Source of the DNA: Cohnella sp. CFH 77786
GTDB taxonomy: Bacteria; Bacillota; Bacilli; Paenibacillales; Paenibacillaceae
DNA: 64,000 nt
Direction: 5' to 3'
Assembly (NCBI RefSeq): GCF_019400745.1
Contig: NZ_WJIB01000006.1
Span: 124,001 to 188,000, forward strand
The position numbers were made by a program, and so were the translations under genes. Positions 42,124-50,646 of the stretch are shown one piece after another; position 1 is the stretch's first letter; each line of letters begins with the position of its first letter. Under the pieces are notes generated by a model. It ran no database searches. It saw only the letters and a program-made list of their open reading frames with translations, and was not told the origin of the DNA.

Positions 42124-42549
42124 TTAGCTGACGCGGATCGATTCCATTTTGTCGCGCCCGCGGAATTCGTCTACGTGTTCCATGCCGGAGACGACTTTGC
42201 CGAAAACGGTGTGCACGCCGTCCAGATGCGGCTGGGGAGCGTAGCAGATGTAGAACTGGCTGCCGCCCGTGTTAGGCCCGCGATGGGCCATGGCGAGGCT
42301 GCCGCGCTCATGCTTGTTCGGGTTGATTTCGCAGTCGATTTCGTAGCCGGGGCCGCCGCGGCCGGTTCCTTCCGGGCATCCGCCTTGCGCGACGAAGCCC
42401 GGGATGACCCGGTGGAACACGACGCCGTCGTAGAAGCCCGAATTGGCCAGCTTCTCGAAGTTGGCTACCGTGTTGGGAGCGTCTTGGTCGAACAGCTCCA
42501 GTTTGATTTCCTGGCCGTTTTCCATTTTGATGGTCGCTTGTTTGCTCAT
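42124..42549 (-). CDS. ppiB: Peptidyl-prolyl cis-trans isomerase (cyclophilin)
   Basis: 141 residues. Cyclophilin motifs [13 protein letters not shown], the [19 protein letters not shown] segment and [14 protein letters not shown] at 42549 with AAGGAAG upstream. Cytoplasmic, no signal peptide. Between lysA and the rib region as in B. subtilis. Confidence 0.95.
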   Translation of the reverse strand: MSKQATIKMENGQEIKLELFDQDAPNTVANFEKLANSGFYDGVVFHRVIPGFVAQGGCPEGTGRGGPGYEIDCEINPNKHERGSLAMAHRGPNTGGSQFYICYAPQPHLDGVHTVFGKVVSGMEHVDEFRGRDKMESIRVS

Positions 42550-42598
42550 GAGCGGCACTTCCTTTCCGTAATGGGCGGGATGGGGCATCCCGGATCAA

Positions 42599-42622
42599 GG
42601 AAAAGCGGGCCCGAGGCCCGCT
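42599..42622 (-). terminator. Terminator of lysA
   Basis: AGCGGGCC, 3 nt, GGCCCGCT then TTTCCTTG on the minus strand, 20 nt after the lysA stop. Confidence 0.85.
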
Positions 42623-42641
42623 TGTTCTTTACTTATGCATT

Positions 42642-43973
42642 TTAACGCGAAACGGCCTGCTTGCGCAAACGTTCCGGAATGAGGTCGTTCCGGGTGATAT
42701 CCTCATGCGATTCGCGGGCCACGACCAGGTCGGCCCGGCCATCCTTCACGAACACGACCGCCGGGCGGCGGATCCGGTTGTAGTTGCTCGCCATGGCATA
42801 GTTGTAGGCGCCCGTGCAGAAGACCGCGAGCAAATCCCCGGGTTGCGATTCCGGCAGCTTCAGGTCCCAGATCAGCATGTCGCCGCTTTCGCATGCTTTG
42901 CCCGCGATGGACACGAGCTCGGTCGGCGCTTCGTTCGCCCGGTTGGCGAGAATGGCTTCGTATTTGGATTCGTACAAGGCCGGACGCGGATTGTCGGTCA
43001 TGCCGCCGTCGACCGCGAGATATTTGCGAACGCCGGGAATATCCTTGCTTGTCCCGACCGTGTACAGCGTCGTTCCGGCGTCGCCTACCATGCTGCGGCC
43101 CGGCTCGATCCAGATTTCCGGAAGCGGGAAGTCCGCCGCCGTGCAGCTGGAGATGATCGCGTCGGAGATCGCCTGCACGTACTGGCTGACCGGAAGCGGC
43201 GTATCGCCCTCCACATAGCGGATGCCGAAGCCGCCGCCCAAATTGATGACCGAGAACGTTTCGCCGAGTTTGGCGCGCACTTCGATGGCGAACGCCGCCA
43301 CTTTCTCGACGGCCATCCGGAAACCTTCGACCTCGAAAATTTGCGAGCCGATATGGGAATGGACCCCGAGCAGCTTCAAGTTCGGCAAAGCGATCGCTTG
43401 TCGGACGGCGCGGAATGCCGCTCCGTTGCCCAGATCGAAACCGAATTTCGAATCTTGCTGGCCGGTGGAAATGTACTCGTGCGTATGCGCTTCGACGCCC
43501 GGCGTGATGCGGAGCAGCACGTTCACGCGTTTGCCCTTGTCCCCGGCGAGCGCGTTCAACAGCTGCAGCTCGACGAAATTGTCCACGACGAAGCAGCCGA
43601 TATGGGCGTCAAGCGCCATCTGGATTTCCTCCGGCGTTTTGTTGTTGCCGTGAAAATGGATGCGATCGGCCGGGAAACCCGCCTGCAGCGCGGTGTGCAG
43701 CTCCCCGTCGGACACGACGTCCAGGCTCATTCCCTCTTCTTCCGCGAGGCGGCACATGGCCATCACGCAAAAAGCTTTGGAAGCGTAGGCCACCTGAAAA
43801 CGAAGTCCGGTTTTCCGGAAGGCGTCCATGAATTCGCGGGCGCGCTGGCGCACCAACGCTTCGTCCACGATATAGAGCGGGGTCCCGAATTCCTTCGCCA
43901 GACCGGTAACATCGCATCCTCCGATTTCCAGATGTCCCTGTGCGTTGATTCGGCTCGTTCCATGCAAAAACAT
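42642..43973 (-). CDS. lysA: Diaminopimelate decarboxylase
   Basis: 443 residues. PLP-dependent fold-III enzyme: the PLP lysine is in VAYASKAFCV near residue 58, with HSHIGSQIF, GGGFGIRY and the CESGDM motif of the partner site. It makes lysine from meso-DAP. ATG at 43973 with AGGGGAAAAG upstream. It follows spoVAF, as in B. subtilis, but has its own promoter. Confidence 0.97.
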   Translation of the reverse strand: MFLHGTSRINAQGHLEIGGCDVTGLAKEFGTPLYIVDEALVRQRAREFMDAFRKTGLRFQVAYASKAFCVMAMCRLAEEEGMSLDVVSDGELHTALQAGFPADRIHFHGNNKTPEEIQMALDAHIGCFVVDNFVELQLLNALAGDKGKRVNVLLRITPGVEAHTHEYISTGQQDSKFGFDLGNGAAFRAVRQAIALPNLKLLGVHSHIGSQIFEVEGFRMAVEKVAAFAIEVRAKLGETFSVINLGGGFGIRYVEGDTPLPVSQYVQAISDAIISSCTAADFPLPEIWIEPGRSMVGDAGTTLYTVGTSKDIPGVRKYLAVDGGMTDNPRPALYESKYEAILANRANEAPTELVSIAGKACESGDMLIWDLKLPESQPGDLLAVFCTGAYNYAMASNYNRIRRPAVVFVKDGRADLVVARESHEDITRNDLIPERLRKQAVSR

Positions 43974-44047
43974 CGTCTTTTCCCCTTTACACTGGATTCG
44001 GACGGGATCGATTGTCGACCTATCCGGCATTTGCACAATTTACCCTG

Positions 44048-44076
44048 AGTATAACGGAAAAGAGACGCGCAGAAAA
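44048..44076 (-). promoter_or_regulatory. Probable promoter of lysA
   Basis: TTTTCT, 17 nt, TATACT on the minus strand, about 75 nt before the lysA start. Near-identical segments CATTTGCAC flank it. Confidence 0.45.
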
Positions 44077-44116
44077 TGGAGAATTTGCCGGATCATTTGC
44101 ACTCGTCCACGCCAGG

Positions 44117-45754
44117 TTATGTCGGCTGCTTTCGGCTTTGCTTGGTACGGTTGAGGGACGGACGGGTTTTGTTTGCCGGCATTGGCTTTCGAACGAGAAT
44201 CGAGAGCAACGCGGAACCATTGAAGGGGATAAGCGGCCATAGATAGGGGGAATTGAACGATCTCTCCAGCGCCAGGAACAGAAACAGAAGCGTCGTACCG
44301 ATGACGAATCCCGGCATTTTGAAGAAATACACGGCGACGAGCAATCCGAGACGGACGATCCGGTTGGCAAGCCCCAGCTCGTAGCTTGGCGTGGCGAACA
44401 TGCCAATGGCGGATACCGCCATGTACAGAATGACCTCATTGATGAAAAGCCCCGTTTTGACGGCGATGTCGCCAATCAAGATGGCGGACAGCAGGGTCAT
44501 CGCGGTGACGAGGGGAGCCGGCGTATGGACCGCGGCAAGCCGCATCAGGTCAACTCCGATTTCGGCGATCAGGAATTGGATGATGAGCGGCAAATCCCCC
44601 GTCTTTTCGGCGCCGACGAACCATAGCCAGTCGGGACGCACGGACTGATTTTGCGCGTATAGGAACCATAGCGGCATCATGAACATGGAGGCGACAATAC
44701 CAATATATCGCACCCATCGCAAATAGGTACCCATGAAAGGGTTTTGCCGGCTTTCTTCCGCGTGCTGCACCAAATCGAACAGCGTAGTCGGCAGCATCAT
44801 GGCGCTCGGAGAGGTGTCCGTAAACAAGACGACCGAACCATCCAGCATTTGGGCGGCCACGACGTCGGGGCGTTCGGTGTAGCGCACGAGCGGAAAAGGG
44901 CTCCAGCCCTTGTGAACCGTCATTTCCTCGAGTTGCTTGTCCGCGAGGGGAAGGCCGTCGACTTGGACTTTCTTGATCTTGTCCCGGACCGACTCCACCA
45001 GTTTCGGGTCGGCGATGTCTTCGATGTAGCCGATGCAGACGTCCGTTTGGCTCCTCAAGCCGACCTTCAGAATTTCGAACCGGGCATGGCGGTCGCGAAG
45101 GCGCCTCCGGACGAGTCCGATATTCATGAGCAGCGTCTCGGTGAACCCGTCCCTGCTCCCGCGGACGACCTTCTCCAACACCGGCTGCTCGGGGTTCCGC
45201 GCCGGATACTGTTTGGCGTCGATGAGCAGGACGGCGGCTTGACCGTCGATATAGAACGCAGTATTGCCCATCATGACCTGATCCGTCATCTCTTTGAAAG
45301 AATCCGATTTCTTGATCTGCATCGCCGGCACGTATTGGGTCAAATACGCCTCGAGCGCTTCGTGGCTGAGCGTCGACGCATCCAGGTGGGACAGACGCTT
45401 CAGCACTTCGTTCATCGTCGCGTCCTTGATGAATACGCTGAGGAACAAGAACGCGATGCGGCGCTCACCGAACGGCATCTCCCGAACCTGGACCTCGAAG
45501 CTTTTCTCGAAACCGACTTCGCTCTTCAGCTTTTCTTTCCAGCTATCCAAATCCGCGGGGATACGGTCATCGGACGGCCCCCGGCTTGCGTCCTTCTCGC
45601 GGCCGGATTTCCTGGCGATGTCCTCCTGGCCGCCTCCCCGATTCGGTTTCTCCTTGCCATCCGTATGGTCTTTCGCTTGGTCTTCCGTCCGGTCTTCCAG
45701 CGGCCAATCCATGCCGACGGGGAGCTCCATGCTTCCATGAACAGTCGGTTCCAC
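44117..45754 (-). CDS. spoVAF: Stage V sporulation protein AF (GerA family)
   Basis: 545 residues. A charged, low-complexity N-terminal extension (about 1-70) precedes the GerA-type soluble domain (FGERRIAFLFLSVFIKDATM) and five or so membrane helices (YLRWVRYIGIVASMFMMPLWF, KTGLFINEVILYMAVSAIG). In spores SpoVAF works with the SpoVA/GerA germination apparatus. GTG at 45754 with AGAGGAGG, part of the palindromic module. In B. subtilis it ends the spoVA operon; here it follows spoVAB directly. Confidence 0.92.
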   Translation of the reverse strand: MEPTVHGSMELPVGMDWPLEDRTEDQAKDHTDGKEKPNRGGGQEDIARKSGREKDASRGPSDDRIPADLDSWKEKLKSEVGFEKSFEVQVREMPFGERRIAFLFLSVFIKDATMNEVLKRLSHLDASTLSHEALEAYLTQYVPAMQIKKSDSFKEMTDQVMMGNTAFYIDGQAAVLLIDAKQYPARNPEQPVLEKVVRGSRDGFTETLLMNIGLVRRRLRDRHARFEILKVGLRSQTDVCIGYIEDIADPKLVESVRDKIKKVQVDGLPLADKQLEEMTVHKGWSPFPLVRYTERPDVVAAQMLDGSVVLFTDTSPSAMMLPTTLFDLVQHAEESRQNPFMGTYLRWVRYIGIVASMFMMPLWFLYAQNQSVRPDWLWFVGAEKTGDLPLIIQFLIAEIGVDLMRLAAVHTPAPLVTAMTLLSAILIGDIAVKTGLFINEVILYMAVSAIGMFATPSYELGLANRIVRLGLLVAVYFFKMPGFVIGTTLLFLFLALERSFNSPYLWPLIPFNGSALLSILVRKPMPANKTRPSLNRTKQSRKQPT

Positions 45755-45775
45755 GTTCGTACCTCCTCTAATCGG

Positions 45776-45796
45776 GAGTTTGACGGAGTCAAACTC
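45776..45796 (-). repeat. Palindromic module upstream of spoVAF
   Basis: GAGTTTGAC, 3 nt, GTCAAACTC, followed on the minus strand by CCGATTAGAGGAGG, the spoVAF ribosome site. Same arrangement as upstream of der and spmA. Confidence 0.85.
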
Positions 45797-45803
45797 TCTC
45801 TTT

Positions 45804-46229
45804 TCATAATTGAAACCACAGCCAATCGATCAAAGATCCGGCCACTTTGCCCAACACCATCGCCATCAGGAGAGAGAATAAATAAGGCTTCAGACGGAGC
45901 TTTTTCGACAGAATCGGCAGTACGTTCAGCACCTCCGTCAGGGCGGCGGCGAACATCCCGACGAATACCCCGTGGAACACGGCAGGAATGAGAAGAAATC
46001 CGTCGGGCCATCCCAGGATCCAGCCGAACTGGTCCGCGCAGCACCAGTACAACGCGCCGCCCAGAATCGCGGACTCGAAAACGCCGGAACGCAGGTAGGC
46101 CTTCGTCAGCTGGACAAGCCGGGGAATGAGATCCAGCACGATCAGGAGCGCCACAAACGCGCTTCCGACGGCAAACCCGCCGGCCAGTCCAATGACCGCG
46201 AGCAGCGTTCCGGTCAACCACTCAACCAC
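45804..46229 (-). CDS. spoVAB: Stage V sporulation protein AB
   Basis: 141 residues with four hydrophobic segments and the conserved LDLIPRLVQLTK motif near residue 32. I chose the GTG at 46229 (AGGAGG upstream, overlaps the spoVAA stop); an ATG at 46253 would add 8 residues. SpoVAB is a membrane protein of the spore DPA-channel operon; exact role unknown. Confidence 0.88.
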   Translation of the reverse strand: MVEWLTGTLLAVIGLAGGFAVGSAFVALLIVLDLIPRLVQLTKAYLRSGVFESAILGGALYWCCADQFGWILGWPDGFLLIPAVFHGVFVGMFAAALTEVLNVLPILSKKLRLKPYLFSLLMAMVLGKVAGSLIDWLWFQL

Positions 46230-46863
46230 CTCGATCGCGCGCCTCCTCTTCATCGTGCTTTTTGCGGTACTCCTCCGTGATGATGTAATGGTTCACGTTT
46301 TCCTGATACATGAACATTTCCACTTCCAACGGATTCGGCTCATCGCTCCTGCGTTTGCGAAGCAGTCGGTTGAAGAACAGCAGCATGCCGAGCCCTACCC
46401 CAAGCGAATACGGGATTTGGAACAGCCAGGGATGGCGCTCCTGCCGGCCGACGATCAATTCCGTGATCCTGCGTTGAACGGCAGGCATGTTGACGTCGGC
46501 ATGGAAATTCATCAGCGCCATGCCCGAGCCGAAAAAAAGCATCAGCCAAGCCAGCGAGAGCAGGATGAGCCGAGGCTTGCCTTCCGAGGCGGGCGCGACC
46601 TCGATCAGCACGTGCGGTTCGCCGAACGTTTCGACCGTCATGCCGGGCAGCGCCTCGCGAACGGCTTTGACGACCTGCAGCATGTCGATGACCAGCATGC
46701 TCCCGTCCTCCGGCCGAACCCGGTGCAGCGGCATGCGCCGGAGCTGCTGCTCATGTCCGGATTCCGTGACGAGCCGCGCCACCTGGCCGAGCGTGATGAC
46801 GGAATCCGGCGGCACGACGATGCGGCGCCGCATCCTGACGTAGACGACGGACGACTTTTCCAT
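46222..46863 (-). CDS. spoVAA: Stage V sporulation protein AA
   Basis: 213 residues: a soluble N-terminal domain (VYVRMRRRIVVPPDSVITLGQVA) and two C-terminal membrane helices (ILLSLAWLMLFFGSGMALM, FQIPYSLGVGLGMLLFF). ATG at 46863 with GGGGGAGGG upstream. The frame stays open for 248 further codons because of the 51-bp repeats, but that part lacks a ribosome site, and the sigma-G promoter at 46894-46923 supports the short form. Confidence 0.93.
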   Translation of the reverse strand: MEKSSVVYVRMRRRIVVPPDSVITLGQVARLVTESGHEQQLRRMPLHRVRPEDGSMLVIDMLQVVKAVREALPGMTVETFGEPHVLIEVAPASEGKPRLILLSLAWLMLFFGSGMALMNFHADVNMPAVQRRITELIVGRQERHPWLFQIPYSLGVGLGMLLFFNRLLRKRRSDEPNPLEVEMFMYQENVNHYIITEEYRKKHDEEEARDRGG

Positions 46864-46893
46864 GCGCACCCTCCCCCGGATGGCCTTTCCGGT

Positions 46894-46923
46894 TAGTATG
46901 GTTAAGTATCGCAGGGGATAGTC
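46894..46923 (-). promoter_or_regulatory. Sigma-G promoter of spoVAA-AB-AF
   Basis: GACTA, 18 nt, CATACTA on the minus strand: 4/5 and perfect -10 matches to sigma-G. It lies 31-60 nt upstream of spoVAA, between the gene and the 51-bp array. Forespore expression is known for spoVA. Confidence 0.6.
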
Positions 46924-46957
46924 GGATTTTCCGGTATGCTGAACCGGATACACAGCT

Positions 46958-47595
46958 GCAGCCGGGTTTATCCGGGTTACAGAGGTCAGACGTGCGGTTT
47001 GAGGTGCTGTAGCCGGGTTCTTCCGGGTTACAGCGGTCTGGTGGGCGGTTTGAGGTGCTCTAGCCGGGTTTTTCCGGGCTACAGCGTTCTCGCGAGCAGG
47101 TTCCGGCGTTGTAGCCGGGTTTTTGCGGGTTACAGCCGTCTGGAGGGCGCTTTTAGGTGCTCTAGCCGGGTTTTTCCGGGTTACAGCGTTCTCGCGAGCA
47201 GGTTCCGGCGTTGTAGCCGGGTTTTTCCGGGTTACAGCGGTCTGGTGGGCGGTTTTAGGTGCTCTAGCCGGGTTTTTCCGGGTTACAGCGGTCTCGCGAG
47301 CGGTTTGAGGTGCTCTAGCCGGGTTTTTCCGGGTTACAGCGGTCTGGCGAGCGGGTTCCGGCGTTGTTAGCGGGTTTTTCCGGGTTACGGTGTTCTCGCG
47401 AGCGGGCTCCGGCGTTGTAGCCGGGTTTTTCCGGGTTACAGCGTTCTCGCGAGCAGGTTCCGGCGTTGTAGCCGGGTTTTTCCGGGTTACAGTGGTCTCG
47501 CGAGCGGGTTCCGGCATTGTAGCCGGGTTTTTCCGGGTTACAGCCGTCTGGAGGGCGATTCCAGGTGCTGTAGCCCGGGTTTTCCTGGCTACTGC
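46958..47595. repeat. 51-bp tandem array, about 13 copies
   Basis: The core TAGCCGGGTTTTTCCGGGTT plus ACAGC recurs at 47010, 47061, 47112, 47163, 47214, 47265, 47316, 47367, 47418, 47469, 47520 and 47571, with a decayed first copy near 46958. The ~26-bp segments between cores fall into two families (GGTCTGGTGGGCGG-like and GTTCTCGCGAGCAGG-like). Since 51 is a multiple of 3, several frames stay open on both strands. No gene is supported in 46864-47606 outside the spoVAA promoter. Confidence 0.95.
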
Positions 47596-47606
47596 GGGGC
47601 TCACCA

Positions 47607-48260
47607 TTAAAGAACGTAGTGTGTGGCTTTGGGCTCAAGCGCGAAATCATGAAGACGGCTCGCTCCCCGCCCGACTGACTTAATCAATCCTTTTTGCAAC
47701 ATGCCCCGAAGGATTTGCCGGCATGCATCTTCTTTACGCTGGGTGCACTCTTGCACATCGTTTAGCTTAAAAGTTCGATTCAGATATAATGCATACCGAA
47801 TCGTTTCCCGCTCGTAGATCGTTAAATCCCGATATGCATTGCCCGGTAGGACCGTTTGTCTGCCGATCAGCTCATAAAGGGTACGACGACAATATTCTGG
47901 TTTCTTGTCCAACTGGTCCCAGCTAAATGGCATGTATGTAATGCCGCGAGTTCCTGCCGTGCAGATTCTTACCAGCTCGAAATCAAATCGATCTCGTGTA
48001 ATATTCTGCGCATGCGGTACGAACCCAAGACACTCCACCGCCCAGCGGAAAAGGCTATCATAATAAATCCTCACACCTGTGTTGCTAACTACTTCATACT
48101 TCAATACGATCCCTTCGAGAGAGTGCAACACCGGCCTGAGCGCTTCGCAAAACAGCTTTTTCTCGCCGGTCTTGTCCTTACGCAACATATCCAGCCTCTG
48201 TCCCTCCGCCGTACGGATCTGTTCCTCCAATAAACGATCAAACTCATCTTCAAACTTCAT
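47607..48260 (-). CDS. Uncharacterised winged-helix-like protein inserted between sigF and spoVAA
   Basis: 217 residues. ATG at 48260 with GGAGG 8 nt upstream (MKFEDEFDRLLEEQIRTAEG). Soluble and mixed charge. The C-terminal part (FKLNDVQECTQRKEDACRQI, then LRGMLQKGLIKSVGRGASR) looks like a winged helix. No family recognised. It has no counterpart here in B. subtilis and is flanked by two minisatellites, which suggests an acquired or rearranged segment. Confidence 0.65.
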   Translation of the reverse strand: MKFEDEFDRLLEEQIRTAEGQRLDMLRKDKTGEKKLFCEALRPVLHSLEGIVLKYEVVSNTGVRIYYDSLFRWAVECLGFVPHAQNITRDRFDFELVRICTAGTRGITYMPFSWDQLDKKPEYCRRTLYELIGRQTVLPGNAYRDLTIYERETIRYALYLNRTFKLNDVQECTQRKEDACRQILRGMLQKGLIKSVGRGASRLHDFALEPKATHYVL

Positions 48261-48280
48261 CAATATCGCCTCCGGGTGCC

Positions 48281-48322
48281 GAAAAAGCAAAAACGCCGCC
48301 TGCCCGGGTCGGGCAAACGGCG
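48281..48322 (-). terminator. Strong terminator between the sigF side and the winged-helix gene
   Basis: CGCCGTTTGCCCG / CGGGCAGGCGGCG stem followed by GTTTTTGCTTTTT on the minus strand. It ends 20 nt before the 48260 start, so it is either the end of spoIIA-operon transcription or a leader attenuator. Confidence 0.85.
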
Positions 48323-48387
48323 TATGCTTTACGCTGCATTTGATTTTGGCTATACGTTAACAGAAAAGAAGCAATTTGTCTACAGCT

Positions 48388-48896
48388 GGTGCGTTTGGTG
48401 TGTTTGGTGCGTTTGGTGCGTTTGTGCGTTTGTTGCGTTTGGTGCGTTTGGTGCGCTTGGTGCGTTTGTTGCGTTTGTTGCGTTTTTTGGTGCGTTTGGT
48501 GCGTTTGGTGCGTTTGGTGCGTTTGGTGCGTTTGGTGCGTTTGGTGCGTTTGGTGCGTTTGGTGCGTTTGTTGCGTTTGTTGCGTTTGTTGCGTTTGTTG
48601 CATTGATGCGTTTGGTGCGTCTGATGCGTTTGGTGCGATTGTGCGTTTGTGCGTTTGTTGCATTGATGCGTTTGTTGCGTCTGATGCGTTTTGTTTGTGC
48701 GTTTGTTGCGTTTGTTGCGTTTGTTGCGTTTGTTGCGTTTGTTGCGTTTGTTGCGTTTGTTGCGTTTGTCCGCTGTTTCCTCTGTGTTTGTTGCGTTTGG
48801 TGCGTTTGTGCGTTTGTGCGTTTGTGCGTTTGTTGCGTTGTTTGCGTTTGTTGGTTTGTTTCGTTTGTTGCGTTTGTTGCGTTAGTCCGCTGTTTC
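48388..48896. repeat. 9-bp minisatellite downstream of sigF
   Basis: About 500 bp made of GTTTGGTGC and GTTTGTTGC units and short variants, strongly G/T-biased on the plus strand. Homogeneous blocks occur (GTTTGGTGC about 48490-48570; GTTTGTTGC about 48700-48770). CCGCTGTTTCCTCT recurs at 48771 and near 48890, so the array edge is itself duplicated. All reading frames are open because the period is 9; none has a credible start or protein character. Confidence 0.95.
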
Positions 48897-48909
48897 CTCT
48901 ACGTTCCTG

Positions 48910-49671
48910 CTACTGCGCAATCTGGTCCTTGATATTCTGCAGGATCTTCTTCTCGAGCCGGCTGACCTGCACCTGCGAGATGCCCAGCCTGCTGGCGACC
49001 TCCGACTGCGTCTGGTCGCGGAAGTAGCGCAGGAACACGATCAGCCGCTCCCGCTCGGTAAGCGATTGGATCGCCTCGGTCAGCGCCAGCTTGTCGAACC
49101 ATCGCTCCTGCGAATCGTCGGCGATTTGATCCATCAGCGTGATGGGGTCCCCGTCGTTTTCGAACACGGTTTCGTGGATGGACGCCGGCGGTTTGTTCGC
49201 CTCTTGGGCGAAGACGATTTCCTCTGCCGTGACGCCGAGCTCCTCGGCGATTTCGCCGACGGTCGCCGCGCGTCCCAGCCGTTTTGCGAGCTCGTCCTTC
49301 ACCTTGCGGACCCGGTTGGCCATCTCCTTGAGCGAACGGCTGACCTTCAGGGTTCCGTCGTCGCGCAGGAATCTCTGAATCTCCCCGATGATCATCGGAA
49401 CCGCATAGGTGGAAAATTTGACGTCGTACGAGAGATCGAACTTATCCACGGATTTCAGCAACCCGATGCAGCCGATCTGAAACAGGTCGTCGCTGTCGTA
49501 ACCGCGGTTCGAGAACCGCTGCACGACGGACCAGACGAGCCGGATATTGCTGTTCACGAGCGTGTCGCGAGCAGTCGTATCGCCGGCTTGGCTGAGCGCG
49601 ATGAGGCGTTTGACCTCCGTGTCATCCAGATATGCCGGCGGCGACGATGAACGCTTAAATTCCCATTCCAT
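48910..49671 (-). CDS. sigF: RNA polymerase forespore sigma factor SigF
   Basis: 253 residues. Region 2 (DDLFQIGCIGLLKSVDKFD, then FSTYAVPMIIGEIQRFLRDDG), region 3 and region 4 (LTERERLIVFLRYFRDQTQSEVASRLGISQVQVSRLE). First compartment-specific sigma factor of the forespore, held by SpoIIAB. Third gene of spoIIAA-spoIIAB-sigF, 22 nt after spoIIAB. Its 3' end borders the 9-bp minisatellite instead of spoVAA. Confidence 0.97.
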   Translation of the reverse strand: MEWEFKRSSSPPAYLDDTEVKRLIALSQAGDTTARDTLVNSNIRLVWSVVQRFSNRGYDSDDLFQIGCIGLLKSVDKFDLSYDVKFSTYAVPMIIGEIQRFLRDDGTLKVSRSLKEMANRVRKVKDELAKRLGRAATVGEIAEELGVTAEEIVFAQEANKPPASIHETVFENDGDPITLMDQIADDSQERWFDKLALTEAIQSLTERERLIVFLRYFRDQTQSEVASRLGISQVQVSRLEKKILQNIKDQIAQ

Positions 49672-49693
49672 GCCTCCAACCCCTGCCGCGCGG

Positions 49694-50140
49694 TTAATTG
49701 AACAACGCTTTTTTGGATTCGATCCGTTTCTTCATCGTCAAGCGGGTGCCGCCTCCGGGGCTGCTTACCGCATCGAATTCGTCCATGAAATTCTCCATGA
49801 TCGTGAAGCCCATGCCGGAGCGCTCCAGCTCGGGACGGGAGGTGAACAGCGGCTGGCGGGCCAGCTCCAAATCCTCGATCCCGTTCCCCTCGTCGCTGAC
49901 CGACAGCTCGAACGTATCCCCGCTAATGACGGCTTCCAATGTAACGATCCCGTCTGGCTGATTGTCGTAACCGTGAATGATCGCATTGGTCACCGCTTCG
50001 GATACGACGGTTTTGATTTCGTCGAGCTCCTCGAGCGTCGGATCCAGCTGCGACACGAACGCCGCGATGGCCACCCGCGCGAATCCCTCGTTTTCGGACC
50101 GTGCTGCGAACGTCAGTTTCATGAAATTGCGACCGCTCAT
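49694..50140 (-). CDS. spoIIAB: Anti-sigma F factor / serine kinase SpoIIAB
   Basis: 148 residues. GHKL ATPase fold: N box [14 protein letters not shown]1 box [11 protein letters not shown] and G2 box [14 protein letters not shown]. Binds and inhibits SigF and phosphorylates SpoIIAA. ATG at 50140 overlaps the spoIIAA stop by 4 nt (ATGA). Confidence 0.97.
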   Translation of the reverse strand: MSGRNFMKLTFAARSENEGFARVAIAAFVSQLDPTLEELDEIKTVVSEAVTNAIIHGYDNQPDGIVTLEAVISGDTFELSVSDEGNGIEDLELARQPLFTSRPELERSGMGFTIMENFMDEFDAVSSPGGGTRLTMKKRIESKKALFN

Positions 50141-50490
50141 GATACGACCTCCAGACTGGCGAGCGCCGAACGTTCGGACTCGTGCAGCGACAAAATTTTG
50201 AAAAGCCCCGACAACTCGAACAACCGTTTTACGCTCGCTTGGGCGTCGCACACGACCATTTTGCCGCCGCGGCTTTTCACGAGCTTGTAACGGCCCAGAA
50301 TGACGCCCAGCCCGGAGCTGTCCATGAACTGCAACTCTTTCAAACTGAGTACGACGTGCTCGCACCGGCCTCTCAGGATCGCATCCTCCATTTTGAAACG
50401 GACGATGTCCGCGGTGTGGTGGTCCAATTCCCCTTTCAGACGAACGATCAGCACGTTGCGGTGCTGTTCGAGCTCGACTTGCAAACTCAT
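50137..50490 (-). CDS. spoIIAA: Anti-anti-sigma F factor SpoIIAA
   Basis: 117 residues, STAS domain. The phosphorylatable serine is in [14 protein letters not shown] (S58 or S59). The unphosphorylated form releases SigF from SpoIIAB. First gene of the operon, behind a sigma-H type promoter and a possible Spo0A box. Confidence 0.97.
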   Translation of the reverse strand: MSLQVELEQHRNVLIVRLKGELDHHTADIVRFKMEDAILRGRCEHVVLSLKELQFMDSSGLGVILGRYKLVKSRGGKMVVCDAQASVKRLFELSGLFKILSLHESERSALASLEVVS

Positions 50491-50524
50491 GCCGGTCTAC
50501 CTCCCCCGTGAAAGCTTAACTGTC

Positions 50525-50565
50525 CATTTCTACGACCCCTAGTGCCTTTCCTGCCCCCCGACAAA
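50525..50565 (-). promoter_or_regulatory. Sigma-H promoter of the spoIIA operon with possible Spo0A box
   Basis: GCAGGAAAG, 12 nt, GTAGAAATG on the minus strand (8/9 and 8/9 matches to the sigma-H elements RnAGGAWWW and RnnGAATWW). Just upstream TTTTGTCGGGG (50557-50565) resembles the 0A box TTTGTCRAA. The spoIIA operon uses sigma-H and Spo0A~P in B. subtilis. Confidence 0.6.
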
Positions 50566-50600
50566 ACTAGAAAAGACACCCCTCGACCCGACAGAATACG

Positions 50601-50639
50601 GCAAAAGGGCGGCGACGCGATCACCGTCCTTCCGCCCTT
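50601..50639 (-). terminator. Terminator of dacF
   Basis: AAGGGCGG / CCGCCCTT stem followed by TTTGCC on the minus strand, directly after the dacF stop. Confidence 0.7.
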
Positions 50640-50646
50640 CTTCCCG

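Noticed and set aside
46958..47595. CRISPR array (25-bp cores separated by ~26-bp spacers)
   Set aside because: The segments between cores are themselves homologous and fall into two families, the period is exactly 51 bp, and no cas genes are nearby. It is a tandem array.
46864..47607. A 248-codon N-terminal extension of SpoVAA rich in TRKNPATTPEPAREN-type repeats
   Set aside because: It exists only because the repeat length is a multiple of 3. There is no ribosome site at the upstream ATG, while the ATG at 46863 has one, and a sigma-G promoter lies inside the extension.
48276..49027. Plus-strand proteins with GAF/VAF, RLV or CVW repeats and a minus-strand HQT repeat protein
   Set aside because: All are translations of the 9-bp minisatellite in different frames, with no plausible start signals.
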